A program made the position numbers and the translations under genes. A stretch of 27,806 nt of DNA from Salinivirga sp035268865 (GTDB lineage: Bacteria; Bacteroidota; Bacteroidia; Bacteroidales; Salinivirgaceae), in NCBI RefSeq assembly GCF_035268865.1, contig NZ_DATFKB010000021.1, positions 1 through 27,806 of the forward strand, given 5' to 3'. Of the stretch, positions 1 to 8,442 are shown piece after piece. Numbering within the stretch: position 1 is the stretch's first letter; each line of letters begins with the position of its first letter. The notes under the pieces were generated by a model. It was not told the DNA's origin and did not search any database. It saw only the letters and a list, made by a program, of their open reading frames with translations.

Positions 1-96
1 ATAAATATTAAGCCAACCCATTATAACCAATATCAGGTAAAGTATAACAGTGAACCAGTCAATATCTTTATATATGTTAATCTTTCTTTGCACCAT
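1..96 (-). CDS. rodA: RodA, peptidoglycan glycosyltransferase (SEDS family), N-terminal fragment
   Basis: The first 32 codons of a gene that runs off the left edge. It starts at an ATG at 96-94 inside the end of mrdA, in another frame, giving a 20-base overlap. The peptide begins MVQRKINIYKDIDWFTVILY and goes on into a hydrophobic stretch ending GWLNIY. The IDWFT motif followed by a first membrane helix is typical of Bacteroidota RodA. RodA polymerises lipid II with PBP2 as its transpeptidase partner in the elongation complex, and its place directly after mrdA fits. The start is inferred from the overlap; no strong Shine-Dalgarno sequence is visible, as is common in this phylum. The rest of the protein cannot be judged. 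Confidence 0.85.
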   Translation of the reverse strand, partial: MVQRKINIYKDIDWFTVILYLILVIMGWLNIY

Positions 97-1912
97 CTAA
101 CAGATTTGCTTTAAGAATATAGTTTTCATACCAGGTACGACTAACGCTTCCCTTTAAATATTTTTCTATCATGAAACTTGCAATTGGTGCGGCATATGTC
201 GCACCATAACTACCATTTTCAACATAAACTGAAATGGCAATCTTTGGATCATCTTTCGGGGCAAAGGCAATGAATATACTGTGATCTTCTCCATGAGGGT
301 TCTCAGCTGTACCTGTTTTACCACAAATTTCAAGACTGTCGACCCTGGCATTTCTTGCGGTACTGCCTTTATCTCCATGCACTACCCTGTACATCCCTTC
401 AACGACCGGTTCAAAATGCTTTTGGTCCACATCGGAATACCTTTTAGCTTTGTATTTTGGCTCAATATCAGCTTCGCCCTGAATTTCTTTTACCAAATGC
501 GGAATCATGTAATAACCTCGGTTGGCAATGACGGCAGAAAAGTTAGCCATTTGCAAAGGTGTAACAAGTATCTCTCCCTGACCAATGGCCATTGAAACTA
601 TATTAAGTGAGTTCCATGCACCCTTATAAAGGTTCTCAAAATATGAGGCTTCAGGGATTGAACCTTTAAGTTCAAAAGGAAAGTCGATATCAAGTTTTTT
701 TCCGTAGCCAAAAGATCGTACTTTTTTCCGCCAGTTCGTATAATTTGTGCTTATACCTGCATCAGATGCATGGTCAAGAATATTGCGATACACATTGCAA
801 TAGTATGCATTACAACTATATTGGATAGATTCAATAAAATCTAATGGAGATGGGTGACCATGACATCCTACAGAAAAGTTTCCAACATGATAGCCATAGT
901 TACATGAATACTCAGTATTCACATTAACAACACCTTCCTCCAGCCCAATTAAGGCATTTATAGGTTTAAATGTAGAACCTGGCGGATATTGCGCCTGAAG
1001 GGCCCTGTTAAAAAGTGGTTTTAGTGTATCATTCTGTAGTTTTCTGTAATTCTTCGTTCTTGGTCTTCCACTCAGCAAAGCCGGATCATATGAAGGTGCA
1101 CTGACCATGCATAAAATTTCGCCAGTTGCAGGCTCAATTGCTACAATGCTTCCTTTTTTATTATGCATTAATTTTTCACCGTAGGCCTGGAGCTCCATAT
1201 CTAAGGTAAGCGTTAGGTTTTTACCGGGAACTGCGTCCTTATCGAGTTCACCGTCATTATAGGTTCCTTTTATGCGGTTGTGTACATCTACCATATATAC
1301 ATTAACTCCTTTTTCTCCCCGGAGCTCTTTTTCATATGATCGTTCAATGCCACTTATGCCAATATAATCGCCGCTTTTGTAATATGAATTATTTTTTACA
1401 ACCTGCTCATTTACTTCACCGACATAGCCAACTACATGGGCGGCTACTGAAGCAGGATATTCCCGCAGTGTACGTGTTTGCGTAAAAAACCCAGGGAATT
1501 TATACATTTTTTCCTGGAGTTCAGCATATGTTTTAGCTGAGACTTGCTTAAGAAAAATTGAGGGTTTGTAAACACTATATGCTTTTGCTTTGTTTAAGCG
1601 CTCTGCGGCAAACTCCTTCGATATATCTAAAATATCGCAAAGCTCAGTAGTATCAAATTCTTCAAGTTGTCTTGGGATAACCATTAAGTCGTATGCTGCT
1701 TCATTATACACCATTAGTTCTTTATCACGGTCATAAATCAGCCCCCGTACCGGATACTGTGTTACATACCTAAGCACATTCGAACTCGCAGATGTTTTAT
1801 ATTGATTGTCGACCACCTGTAATGAAAAGAGTTTGCCAATATAAATTATAACTATCAGTACCATAATACCGATAATTACGAAGGTTCGTGTATTTTTTAG
1901 TGTATTGGACAT
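77..1912 (-). CDS. mrdA: Penicillin-binding protein 2 (elongation transpeptidase)
   Basis: A 611-residue class B PBP that cross-links peptidoglycan in the periplasm during lateral wall growth, as partner of RodA. A single N-terminal membrane anchor lies at about residues 10-28, followed by the PBP dimerisation region. The transpeptidase domain has all three active-site motifs: S313-T-F-K316, S366-C-N368 and K532-T-G534. A Cys/His-rich segment (C337, H342, C350, H351, H353) lies between the first two motifs; I believe this is usual in Bacteroidota PBP2 and might bind metal, as described for E. coli PBP2, but that is inference. It starts 4 bases after mreD and overlaps rodA, so the mre-mrd genes are probably co-transcribed. 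Length is normal for the family. Confidence 0.96.
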   Translation of the reverse strand: MSNTLKNTRTFVIIGIMVLIVIIYIGKLFSLQVVDNQYKTSASSNVLRYVTQYPVRGLIYDRDKELMVYNEAAYDLMVIPRQLEEFDTTELCDILDISKEFAAERLNKAKAYSVYKPSIFLKQVSAKTYAELQEKMYKFPGFFTQTRTLREYPASVAAHVVGYVGEVNEQVVKNNSYYKSGDYIGISGIERSYEKELRGEKGVNVYMVDVHNRIKGTYNDGELDKDAVPGKNLTLTLDMELQAYGEKLMHNKKGSIVAIEPATGEILCMVSAPSYDPALLSGRPRTKNYRKLQNDTLKPLFNRALQAQYPPGSTFKPINALIGLEEGVVNVNTEYSCNYGYHVGNFSVGCHGHPSPLDFIESIQYSCNAYYCNVYRNILDHASDAGISTNYTNWRKKVRSFGYGKKLDIDFPFELKGSIPEASYFENLYKGAWNSLNIVSMAIGQGEILVTPLQMANFSAVIANRGYYMIPHLVKEIQGEADIEPKYKAKRYSDVDQKHFEPVVEGMYRVVHGDKGSTARNARVDSLEICGKTGTAENPHGEDHSIFIAFAPKDDPKIAISVYVENGSYGATYAAPIASFMIEKYLKGSVSRTWYENYILKANLLDGAKKD

Positions 1913-1916
1913 AATA

Positions 1917-2423
1917 CTACTTTCTGAATACCAAATATTGACTAATCATAATGAGCAGTACTGAAAAAAATGTGCTTAAAACAACTCTCAGGAGAACATG
2001 GCCGGCTGCAGTAAAATGAAATGCCTCAATAAAAAAGAGTGCGAGGTGATGTATAAATGTTAGGAACAGGGTATATCTTAAAAACCAATTGAATCCATAA
2101 TAATATACCCGTGGAAAAGAACCTGGTTCATAACCATCTCGTGGCTCCATATATCGCAGCACAAAAAGTCGTAAATATCCCATAAATGCTGTTGCAGCCG
2201 CATGCATTCCCGGTGTGTTAGCGAATAAGTCGATGGTAAGCCCCAGTAAAAAACCCATTAGGATAACAACCCAACCCGGCGTTTCGAAAGGCATTAGTAA
2301 AACAAACAGCACATAAAAATATGGGTTGATATATCCACTCAACTGAATATTATTGAGCACCAGGACTTGAATGAGTACCAGCAATAAAAACCTGACAATA
2401 TTTCGGGAAAAGACTCTAATCAT
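1917..2423 (-). CDS. mreD: Rod shape-determining protein MreD
   Basis: A 168-residue, very hydrophobic inner-membrane protein with about five predicted membrane segments and short loops. It is recognised mostly by size, hydrophobicity and place between mreC and mrdA; MreD sequences are poorly conserved. The phrase GLTIDLFANTPGMHAAA, a loop between two helices, matches the conserved D-x-F-x-N-x-x-G-x-H-A-A pattern of Bacteroidota MreD. Its start overlaps the end of mreC by 8 bases, which suggests translational coupling. MreD is a membrane component of the elongasome, linking MreB and MreC to the wall synthases. Confidence 0.9.
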   Translation of the reverse strand: MIRVFSRNIVRFLLLVLIQVLVLNNIQLSGYINPYFYVLFVLLMPFETPGWVVILMGFLLGLTIDLFANTPGMHAAATAFMGYLRLFVLRYMEPRDGYEPGSFPRVYYYGFNWFLRYTLFLTFIHHLALFFIEAFHFTAAGHVLLRVVLSTFFSVLLIMISQYLVFRK

Positions 2424-3249
2424 TGGGTTGTGTTTTTTTCTCGAGTTCCTCTATTTCCTCCCTCAACTTATTTTTAATCACATATACATGCGTAAGACTT
2501 TGCATTTCTATAAATAGCTCAACCTTAATGTGATAAAAATTACTGTTTTTATCTTTTTGTGCCTCTATAACTTCTCCCACGGGTATGCTCGCTGGAAAAA
2601 TAGCGCTATAACCGCTCGTTTCAACCTTATCTCCCACATTCACAGTAATATGGTTTGGTATGTCGTCGAGCCAGCACACTTGCGGATCAGCCCCATCCCA
2701 TTGCAACGACCCAAAATACTTTGTATTACTTAGCCTGGCTGAAAGACTAAAGTTAGGGTTTAAAAGCGATATTACCGTAGCATAATTTTTTGATGTATGT
2801 CGTACGACCCCGACAACACCGTTTGGTCCAACAACGCCCATAGATTCACCAACGCCATGTCGCCGGCCTTTATCAATAGTAAGGAAATTATTTTGTTTGT
2901 TTACGGAATTATTAAGAACCCTGGCTACCATGTAATGCCATTTTTGGAAATATACTGAATCATATATCTCCTTGTATGATACCTTATTGGATTTATACGA
3001 TTTTTTTAACGTATTTAAAATATGTGCATTTTGTCTGGCTAATTCCTGATTGGCATCCCGAAGGTAAAAAAAATCTTCCAGATCATTTGTAAAACTATGT
3101 ACTGCGCTTAGGGCTGTGCCTGATTTATTAAGAAAAGTAGATCTATGGTACTGATTATATTGAATAAGCAAAGAAAAGGCAATAAATTCAATAATCAGAA
3201 AGATAAAAAAATGGTGATTCCGTACAATGAAACGAATAAGATTATTCAT
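2416..3249 (-). CDS. mreC: Rod shape-determining protein MreC
   Basis: A 277-residue bitopic membrane protein. One membrane helix lies at about residues 12-30, a predicted coiled coil at about 58-85, and the rest is the periplasmic beta-barrel MreC core, with the recognisable phrases GRRHGVGESMGVVGPNGVVG and GDKVETSGYSAIFPASIPVG. MreC activates PBP2 and scaffolds the elongation complex. A charged C-terminal tail (EEIEELEKKTQPND) follows the core. It overlaps mreD and lies 166 bases downstream of mreB. That gap has no ORF or clear promoter, only a weak 7-bp inverted repeat, so mreB and mreC may still share a transcript. Confidence 0.94.
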   Translation of the reverse strand: MNNLIRFIVRNHHFFIFLIIEFIAFSLLIQYNQYHRSTFLNKSGTALSAVHSFTNDLEDFFYLRDANQELARQNAHILNTLKKSYKSNKVSYKEIYDSVYFQKWHYMVARVLNNSVNKQNNFLTIDKGRRHGVGESMGVVGPNGVVGVVRHTSKNYATVISLLNPNFSLSARLSNTKYFGSLQWDGADPQVCWLDDIPNHITVNVGDKVETSGYSAIFPASIPVGEVIEAQKDKNSNFYHIKVELFIEMQSLTHVYVIKNKLREEIEELEKKTQPND

Positions 3250-3415
3250 CCATTTATAATTTTAGTTTTAGTGGCTGAGTTGCTCTCTGAAACTGAAAAG
3301 AACTCCCCATGATCGGTTAAATTGTTAGCCAGATGTTCTATTTAGCTCCATAAAAGAATGGCCTGGCTATTGAATTACCATAAACCTAACCCATAATCAG
3401 GCTACATTTTTTAAT

Positions 3416-4438
3416 TTAGCGCATAAGAAACTGGAACATATCCACGTTTTTGAGGGCAATTCCGGTTCCTCTTGCAACTGCATGCAAGGGATCATCAGAA
3501 ATCTGGAATGGAATTTTTGTTTTTTCCTCCAGACGACGTTCCAGCCCGCGTAATAAGGCTCCACCACCTGTTAACCAAATTCCTTTTTGGTATATATCAG
3601 CATACAATTCGGGAGGCGTATGCTCCAGTGTTGCTAAAATTGCAGCTTCCACTTTAGTTATTGATCTGTCCAGACAGTGTGCTATTTCCTGATATGATAC
3701 AGGAATTTCCATTGGCAGGGCTGTCATTTGGTGTGGGCCGCGTACAATAAAATCTGGTGGTGGATCCTCCAGGTCTGGCAGGGCTGATCCAACTTTAAGT
3801 TTAATGTCCTCAGCGGTTTTCTCGCCAATTTTAATGTTATGCTGGTGGCGCATATATTCTTTAATATCCGCGGTAAAATCATCACCGGCAATACGAATTG
3901 ATTTATTACTAACGATACCACCCAATGAAATGACGGCAATTTCGGTTGTACCACCACCAATGTCAACTACCATGTTTCCTTCGGGAGCTTCCACATCTAT
4001 ACCTATTCCGAGCATTGCGGCCATTGGTTCATAAATCATAAATACCTCACGTCCTCCGGCATGCTCAGATGAATCCCGCACTGCTCGCATTTCTACCTCA
4101 GTACTTCCAGATGGTATACAAATCACAATTCGAAGTGACGGAGACATTAATCTCGCTTTAGAATTAATCATTTTGATCATTCCCCGGATCATCTGTTCAG
4201 CTGCGTGAAAATCTGCTATAACGCCATCCCTTAGAGGACGTGTTGTACTGATGTTTTCGTGAGTCTTACCATGCATCTGCCTGGCTTTCTCTCCAATGGC
4301 TATCAGCTTTCCTGAGTTTTTATCCAGGGCAACAATAGATGGTTCGTCTACTACAATCTTATCATTGTGAATAATAATGGTGTTTGCAGTACCCAAATCA
4401 ATGGCTATCTCCTGCGTTAAAAATGAAAACAAACCCAT
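3416..4438 (-). CDS. mreB: Actin-like rod shape protein MreB
   Basis: A 340-residue bacterial actin. The short N-terminal MGLFSFLTQE stretch is the expected membrane-binding region. The nucleotide site is intact: phosphate-1 motif D14-L-G-T-A-N, phosphate-2 motif D159-I-G-G-G-T-T-E, and adenosine motif G291-G-G-A-L-L-R-G. It forms ATP-dependent filaments under the inner membrane that direct lateral wall synthesis. The start is 12 bases after the purH stop, so it is probably transcribed with purH. The purH-mreB-mreC-mreD-mrdA-rodA order is a conserved arrangement in Bacteroidota. Confidence 0.97.
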   Translation of the reverse strand: MGLFSFLTQEIAIDLGTANTIIIHNDKIVVDEPSIVALDKNSGKLIAIGEKARQMHGKTHENISTTRPLRDGVIADFHAAEQMIRGMIKMINSKARLMSPSLRIVICIPSGSTEVEMRAVRDSSEHAGGREVFMIYEPMAAMLGIGIDVEAPEGNMVVDIGGGTTEIAVISLGGIVSNKSIRIAGDDFTADIKEYMRHQHNIKIGEKTAEDIKLKVGSALPDLEDPPPDFIVRGPHQMTALPMEIPVSYQEIAHCLDRSITKVEAAILATLEHTPPELYADIYQKGIWLTGGGALLRGLERRLEEKTKIPFQISDDPLHAVARGTGIALKNVDMFQFLMR

Positions 4439-4450
4439 GTTATATATAAT

Positions 4451-5971
4451 TTAATGCTTAAAATGTCTTTTTCCTGTAAAAACCATAGCCATTCCGGCTT
4501 TATTACAATATTCTATTGATTCTTTATCGCGAATACTTCCACCGGGTTGAATTACTGCTTTTACTCCTGCTTTATCTGCTATTTCAACAGAGTCAGAAAA
4601 TGGGAAAAATGCATCGGAAGCCATAACCGCACCATTCAGGTCAAGTTTAAAGTTCCTGGCTTTTTCTATGGCCTGTTTCAATGCATCAACTCTGCTGGTT
4701 TGACCAACTCCACTGGCAGTTAATTGTTTGTTTTTTGCTAAAACAATGGCATTAGACTTTGTGTGTTTCACAATTTTATTTGCAAAAACAAGGTCTTGTG
4801 CCTCTGTGGATGTGGGACCCTTATCTGTGACAGTTTCAAAATCATTGATTCCTTCCATTGAAAGGTCCTTTTCCTGCCCCAAAACGCCATTAAGCAACGA
4901 GCGAAACTGTCTCTTGGGCAATTCCCTGTCCTTTCTTCGCAATATAATTCGTTTCTTATTTTGTTTTAATATTTCAAATGCCTCTGCCTGATAACCCGGA
5001 GCGATAACTACCTCGAAAAATAATCTATTTATTTTTAAGGCTGTCTCTTCGTCTACTTCGCGATTCGTAATCAAAATGCCTCCAAATGCTGATACGGGGT
5101 CTCCTGCTAAAGCGTCGGTCCATGCATCGACTAGCTTTTCTCTTGAGGCTATTCCACAAGCATTGTTGTGCTTCAAAATAGCAAAAGTAGTTTCATCAAA
5201 CTCATCAATAAGATTAACGGCAGCATCTATATCAAGCAAATTATTGTGTGATATTTCTTTCCCGTTAAGCTGGTCGAACAAACTATTTAAATCGCCATAA
5301 AAGAAACCTTTTTGATGCGGATTTTCCCCATAACGCAGTTTTTTACTTTGAATGATACTTTGCTTAAATACATTTTCATTCTCTCCGGAGAGATAATTAT
5401 ATATGGTTGTATCATAATGAGATGAGATATTAAATGCCTGGGCAGCAAATATTTTGCGCTGAGCCTCGGTAATATCTCCGTTTTGTTCTTCCAAAATATC
5501 CTGAAGCAATGAATATTGATTGCGTGAACTTATCACAAGGGTATCGTTATAATTTTTTGCCGCAGCTCTTATGAGTGAAATTCCACCAATATCTATTTTC
5601 TCTATAATCTCCTGATGTGCTGCATTCTCTGCAAGGGTCTCTTCAAAGGGATAAAGATCTACAATCACTAAATCAATTTCAGGAATTGCATACTTCTGCA
5701 TATCGGTCTTATCAGCATCATTGTCACGGCGAGCTAGTATCCCACCAAAAACTTTCGGGTGCAACGTTTTTACCCGGCCACCTAATATCGATGGATAATC
5801 TGTCAAATCCTCAACTGGCTGAACCTCACAACCAAGGTCGTTAATAAACTTTTGTGTACCTCCGGTCGAAATCAATTTTACGCCTAATTGGTCCAGTTTC
5901 CTAACTATAGGTTCGAGTCCATCTTTGTTAAATACTGAAATCAATGCTGAAGTGATTCTTTTTGTCCCCAT
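4451..5971 (-). CDS. purH: Bifunctional AICAR formyltransferase / IMP cyclohydrolase
   Basis: A 506-residue enzyme for the last two steps of purine synthesis: formylation of AICAR with 10-formyl-THF, then cyclisation to IMP. The N-terminal IMP cyclohydrolase domain (about 1-195) has STGGTQ at 35-40 and RVKTLHPK at 66-73. The C-terminal AICAR transformylase domain has KLRYGENPHQ at 211-220, the catalytic pair K267-H268 in KHNNACG, and SDAFFPFSDSV near 452-462. The C-terminal GKRHFKH is standard. At 506 residues it is slightly shorter than E. coli PurH (about 529). It is the first gene of the purH-mre-mrd cluster. Confidence 0.97.
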   Translation of the reverse strand: MGTKRITSALISVFNKDGLEPIVRKLDQLGVKLISTGGTQKFINDLGCEVQPVEDLTDYPSILGGRVKTLHPKVFGGILARRDNDADKTDMQKYAIPEIDLVIVDLYPFEETLAENAAHQEIIEKIDIGGISLIRAAAKNYNDTLVISSRNQYSLLQDILEEQNGDITEAQRKIFAAQAFNISSHYDTTIYNYLSGENENVFKQSIIQSKKLRYGENPHQKGFFYGDLNSLFDQLNGKEISHNNLLDIDAAVNLIDEFDETTFAILKHNNACGIASREKLVDAWTDALAGDPVSAFGGILITNREVDEETALKINRLFFEVVIAPGYQAEAFEILKQNKKRIILRRKDRELPKRQFRSLLNGVLGQEKDLSMEGINDFETVTDKGPTSTEAQDLVFANKIVKHTKSNAIVLAKNKQLTASGVGQTSRVDALKQAIEKARNFKLDLNGAVMASDAFFPFSDSVEIADKAGVKAVIQPGGSIRDKESIEYCNKAGMAMVFTGKRHFKH

Positions 5972-5999
5972 GCGAAAAGCTTTATCGGTTAAAAATAAG

Positions 6000-6027
6000 C
6001 AAATTTACAATTTTGCATACAAAAATA
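6000..6027 (-). promoter_or_regulatory. Candidate promoter -7 boxes upstream of purH
   Basis: Two matches to the Bacteroidota -7 consensus TAnnTTTG lie on the minus strand: TAAATTTG (6007-6000) and TATTTTTG (6027-6020). They end 29 and 49 bases before the purH ATG. Neither has a convincing TTG at the expected -33 spacing. In AT-rich intergenic DNA such boxes also occur by chance. Confidence 0.35.
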
Positions 6028-6126
6028 CATGAAAAAGCATTGAATGAAAGCATAAATTCAACGAGTTTACAAACTTTTATCAAATAGATTTAATAATCTG
6101 TCTGGAAAGAATATTTATGTCGGGGA

Positions 6127-8322
6127 TTATTCAGTAATTTTACTGATTGGTTTAACACCCATAACTAAAACATCATCAATCTGTTCGTAATCATTTTTCC
6201 AGGTTAAAAAAGTCTTTTCAATTAACTCTTGCTGCTCATGCAATGGTTTATGTGCATTGCCAATTAAAACATTTCTAAAAGCCTTACTTTGAAACTTTTG
6301 CCCTTTCTTTCCCCCAAATTGATCCACATATCCATCGGTGAACATATAAATGATATCTTCAGGTTCTATTTTATAGGTTTGATCTGTAAAAGAACTCATT
6401 TTACGGTAATAACCAACGGGCATCTTATTTCCTTTCAATTCTATTAGCTCGTAGTTTTTACTGGCGCTGGGATTATACTTTGCAATATAGATCGAAATAT
6501 GAGCTCCTGCGAACTCCAAAATATGGCTTTTTTTATCATAAATACACAATGACATCTCCAAACCGTCTTTTGATTCTCCGGGAAGTCCTTGTTGATGAAG
6601 TGAAGAAATAATCATGCTGCGCATTTCATTAAGAATTTGACTGGCATGCCGCACCTTTGGGTTACGAATGGTCTCATTCAGATAAGAGTTTCCTAACATG
6701 CTCATCATAGCACCGGGAACTCCATGGCCTGTGCAATCAGCAACTGTAAATATAACTTTATCCTCAAATTCTCCAGCCCAGTAAAAGTCGCCACTTACAA
6801 CACTCAGGGGATGATAAAGAATAAAGTAATCGTCGAATAAATTTTGCAACAGAGATTTTCTGGGCAACAATGCTTGCTGAATTTTTTGAGCATATAACAG
6901 GCTATCGGTAATTTTATTATTGGTTTGCTCAAGCTTACGTTTCTGTAGCTGTAACTCATTGTTTTTATCACGAATGACTATAGCTTGTTTTTCGAGCACC
7001 TTATTGTTTTTGCGTTTTATGAGATTGGCTCTGAATAATGCAAATGCTAAAATTGCAAGTAGCACAAATGCAATGGCCAGTACTAAAAGAAAAATGGTTT
7101 TTCGTCTGTTCGACTTTTCTCTTTGCGATTTTTCCTGCTCCAACAGTGCAATTTCCTTGCGTTGTTTCTCGGTTTCATATAAGGTCTGAAGCTTGCTTAT
7201 ATTCTGGCTGTTCTTTTCGTTGAGAATTGAATCTTTATAGGTAGTAAAGTCTTTATAATGCCTCAAAGCCATTAAAGCCATGCCTGAATTCTCATAAAGC
7301 GTTGATAAGTATTTGTGTGCATCTCTGCTTGTGCTTTTTGCTCCGATATCTCTTGAAAGTTTCAGGGCTCTTTTTAAATAATGCAGGGCTTCCTCAAAAC
7401 GATTAAGCTTCATGTAAGCCTTGCCAATATTTAAACTGCTAACGGCCACATAAAAATCATCACCAAGTGTTTGGTCTATTTCCATTGCTTTCTTGAAATA
7501 ATCAATGGCCTTTTCAAACTTTTTTGTTTTTACATAAACCGAGCCTATACAGTCATAACTAATTGCGATACCCCTCTTGCTCTCAATCTGTTCGTTAAAC
7601 TCCAACGATTTAAAATAATATCTTAAAGCTTCCTCCAGTTCTCCTTTCGTTTCAAGCAGTTCCCCAATGTTATTGTAGTTAATTGCCAGGCTTCGTAAGT
7701 TGTTTCTTTGTTTGGCCTGTTCCAGTGCCTGATTAAAGTATTCCATAGCCTGGTCATACTGCTTCATGAGGGCAAATACATTTCCAAGGCTGTTGCGGGC
7801 ATACATTGTGCTCCTGAAATCTTTGTATTGCTCACCATACTTAAGTGCTTTTAAATGGTAGTTCACTGCACTGCTATAATCATCGAGTCGCCGGTATACA
7901 ACACCTATATTATTATTTATTCGTGGTAGGTACTGTTTATATTTTAGCTCTTCTGCCAATCTTAGTGCATGAAAGTGGGCATTCAAGGCTTCTGTGTAAT
8001 CAGCTTTTTTTCTGAGGTAGTATCCTTTCTCGTCGAGTGCCCAAATCATCCCGTGAATATATCCGATATTTTCGGCTGTTTCCAGTGTCTGTTCAATATA
8101 TTGCAAAAACAAGGAGTCTTCATTATGATCTTCATAATGTTGCGCTATTTCGAATAATAGCTGTACTCGCGATGAATCTTTTGGGTAAGTATGAAGCTTT
8201 CGCAGCAAACTATCAGGGTTGGCAATTATAATTTTCACCCAAATAAGTGAAACTAAAAGAAAGCAAGCTTTAAAAAAATATGTCGACCTATTTCTCACAA
8301 TAAAGGCATCCTGTTTAAGCAT
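6127..8322 (-). CDS. TPR sensor protein with SpoIIE/PP2C phosphatase output
   Basis: A 731-residue membrane signalling protein. A signal peptide or signal anchor (about 15-34) leads into a periplasmic array of about seven TPR units (about 60-365), several with the pattern N-N-I-G then Y-x-x-A-x-x-Y. A coiled coil (about 370-405), one membrane helix (about 409-430) and a second coiled coil (about 435-470) follow. The cytoplasmic PP2C/SpoIIE domain (about 475-725) begins with the Bacteroidota-typical YAQKIQQALLP. Metal-site acidic residues are present: D512 in SGDF, D529 in ADCTGHG, D586 in DGLEMSL, D663 in TDG and D716-D717 in DDVLV. It should dephosphorylate a Ser/Thr-phosphorylated partner, classically an anti-sigma-factor antagonist, but no such partner or kinase is encoded nearby. 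The fold call is firm; the ligand and target are unknown. Confidence 0.9.
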   Translation of the reverse strand: MLKQDAFIVRNRSTYFFKACFLLVSLIWVKIIIANPDSLLRKLHTYPKDSSRVQLLFEIAQHYEDHNEDSLFLQYIEQTLETAENIGYIHGMIWALDEKGYYLRKKADYTEALNAHFHALRLAEELKYKQYLPRINNNIGVVYRRLDDYSSAVNYHLKALKYGEQYKDFRSTMYARNSLGNVFALMKQYDQAMEYFNQALEQAKQRNNLRSLAINYNNIGELLETKGELEEALRYYFKSLEFNEQIESKRGIAISYDCIGSVYVKTKKFEKAIDYFKKAMEIDQTLGDDFYVAVSSLNIGKAYMKLNRFEEALHYLKRALKLSRDIGAKSTSRDAHKYLSTLYENSGMALMALRHYKDFTTYKDSILNEKNSQNISKLQTLYETEKQRKEIALLEQEKSQREKSNRRKTIFLLVLAIAFVLLAILAFALFRANLIKRKNNKVLEKQAIVIRDKNNELQLQKRKLEQTNNKITDSLLYAQKIQQALLPRKSLLQNLFDDYFILYHPLSVVSGDFYWAGEFEDKVIFTVADCTGHGVPGAMMSMLGNSYLNETIRNPKVRHASQILNEMRSMIISSLHQQGLPGESKDGLEMSLCIYDKKSHILEFAGAHISIYIAKYNPSASKNYELIELKGNKMPVGYYRKMSSFTDQTYKIEPEDIIYMFTDGYVDQFGGKKGQKFQSKAFRNVLIGNAHKPLHEQQELIEKTFLTWKNDYEQIDDVLVMGVKPISKITE

Positions 8323-8390
8323 CTAAAATACAATAATAATGCAATATATTGAAAATATATACTTACAATAAAAACAATTGTTAGAAAAAT

Positions 8391-8422
8391 AAAAAAAGCG
8401 GACACCATGCACTGATATCCGC
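8391..8422 (-). terminator. Intrinsic terminator after the aspartase gene
   Basis: Read on the minus strand, GCGGATA, an 11-base loop and TGTCCGC form a 7-bp stem (one G-T wobble) followed by seven T. It lies about 20 bases past the stop codon of the aspartase fusion gene, so it should end that transcript before the TPR-SpoIIE gene. Confidence 0.8.
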
Positions 8423-8442
8423 CCAATTGTAAAAACCAAAAA

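Noticed and set aside
3326..3369. Inverted repeat TAGCCAG ... CTGGCTA in the mreB-mreC gap
   Set aside because: Seven-bp arms with a 30-base loop and no T-run at the stem end; likely by chance in a 166-base gap, and not a credible terminator.
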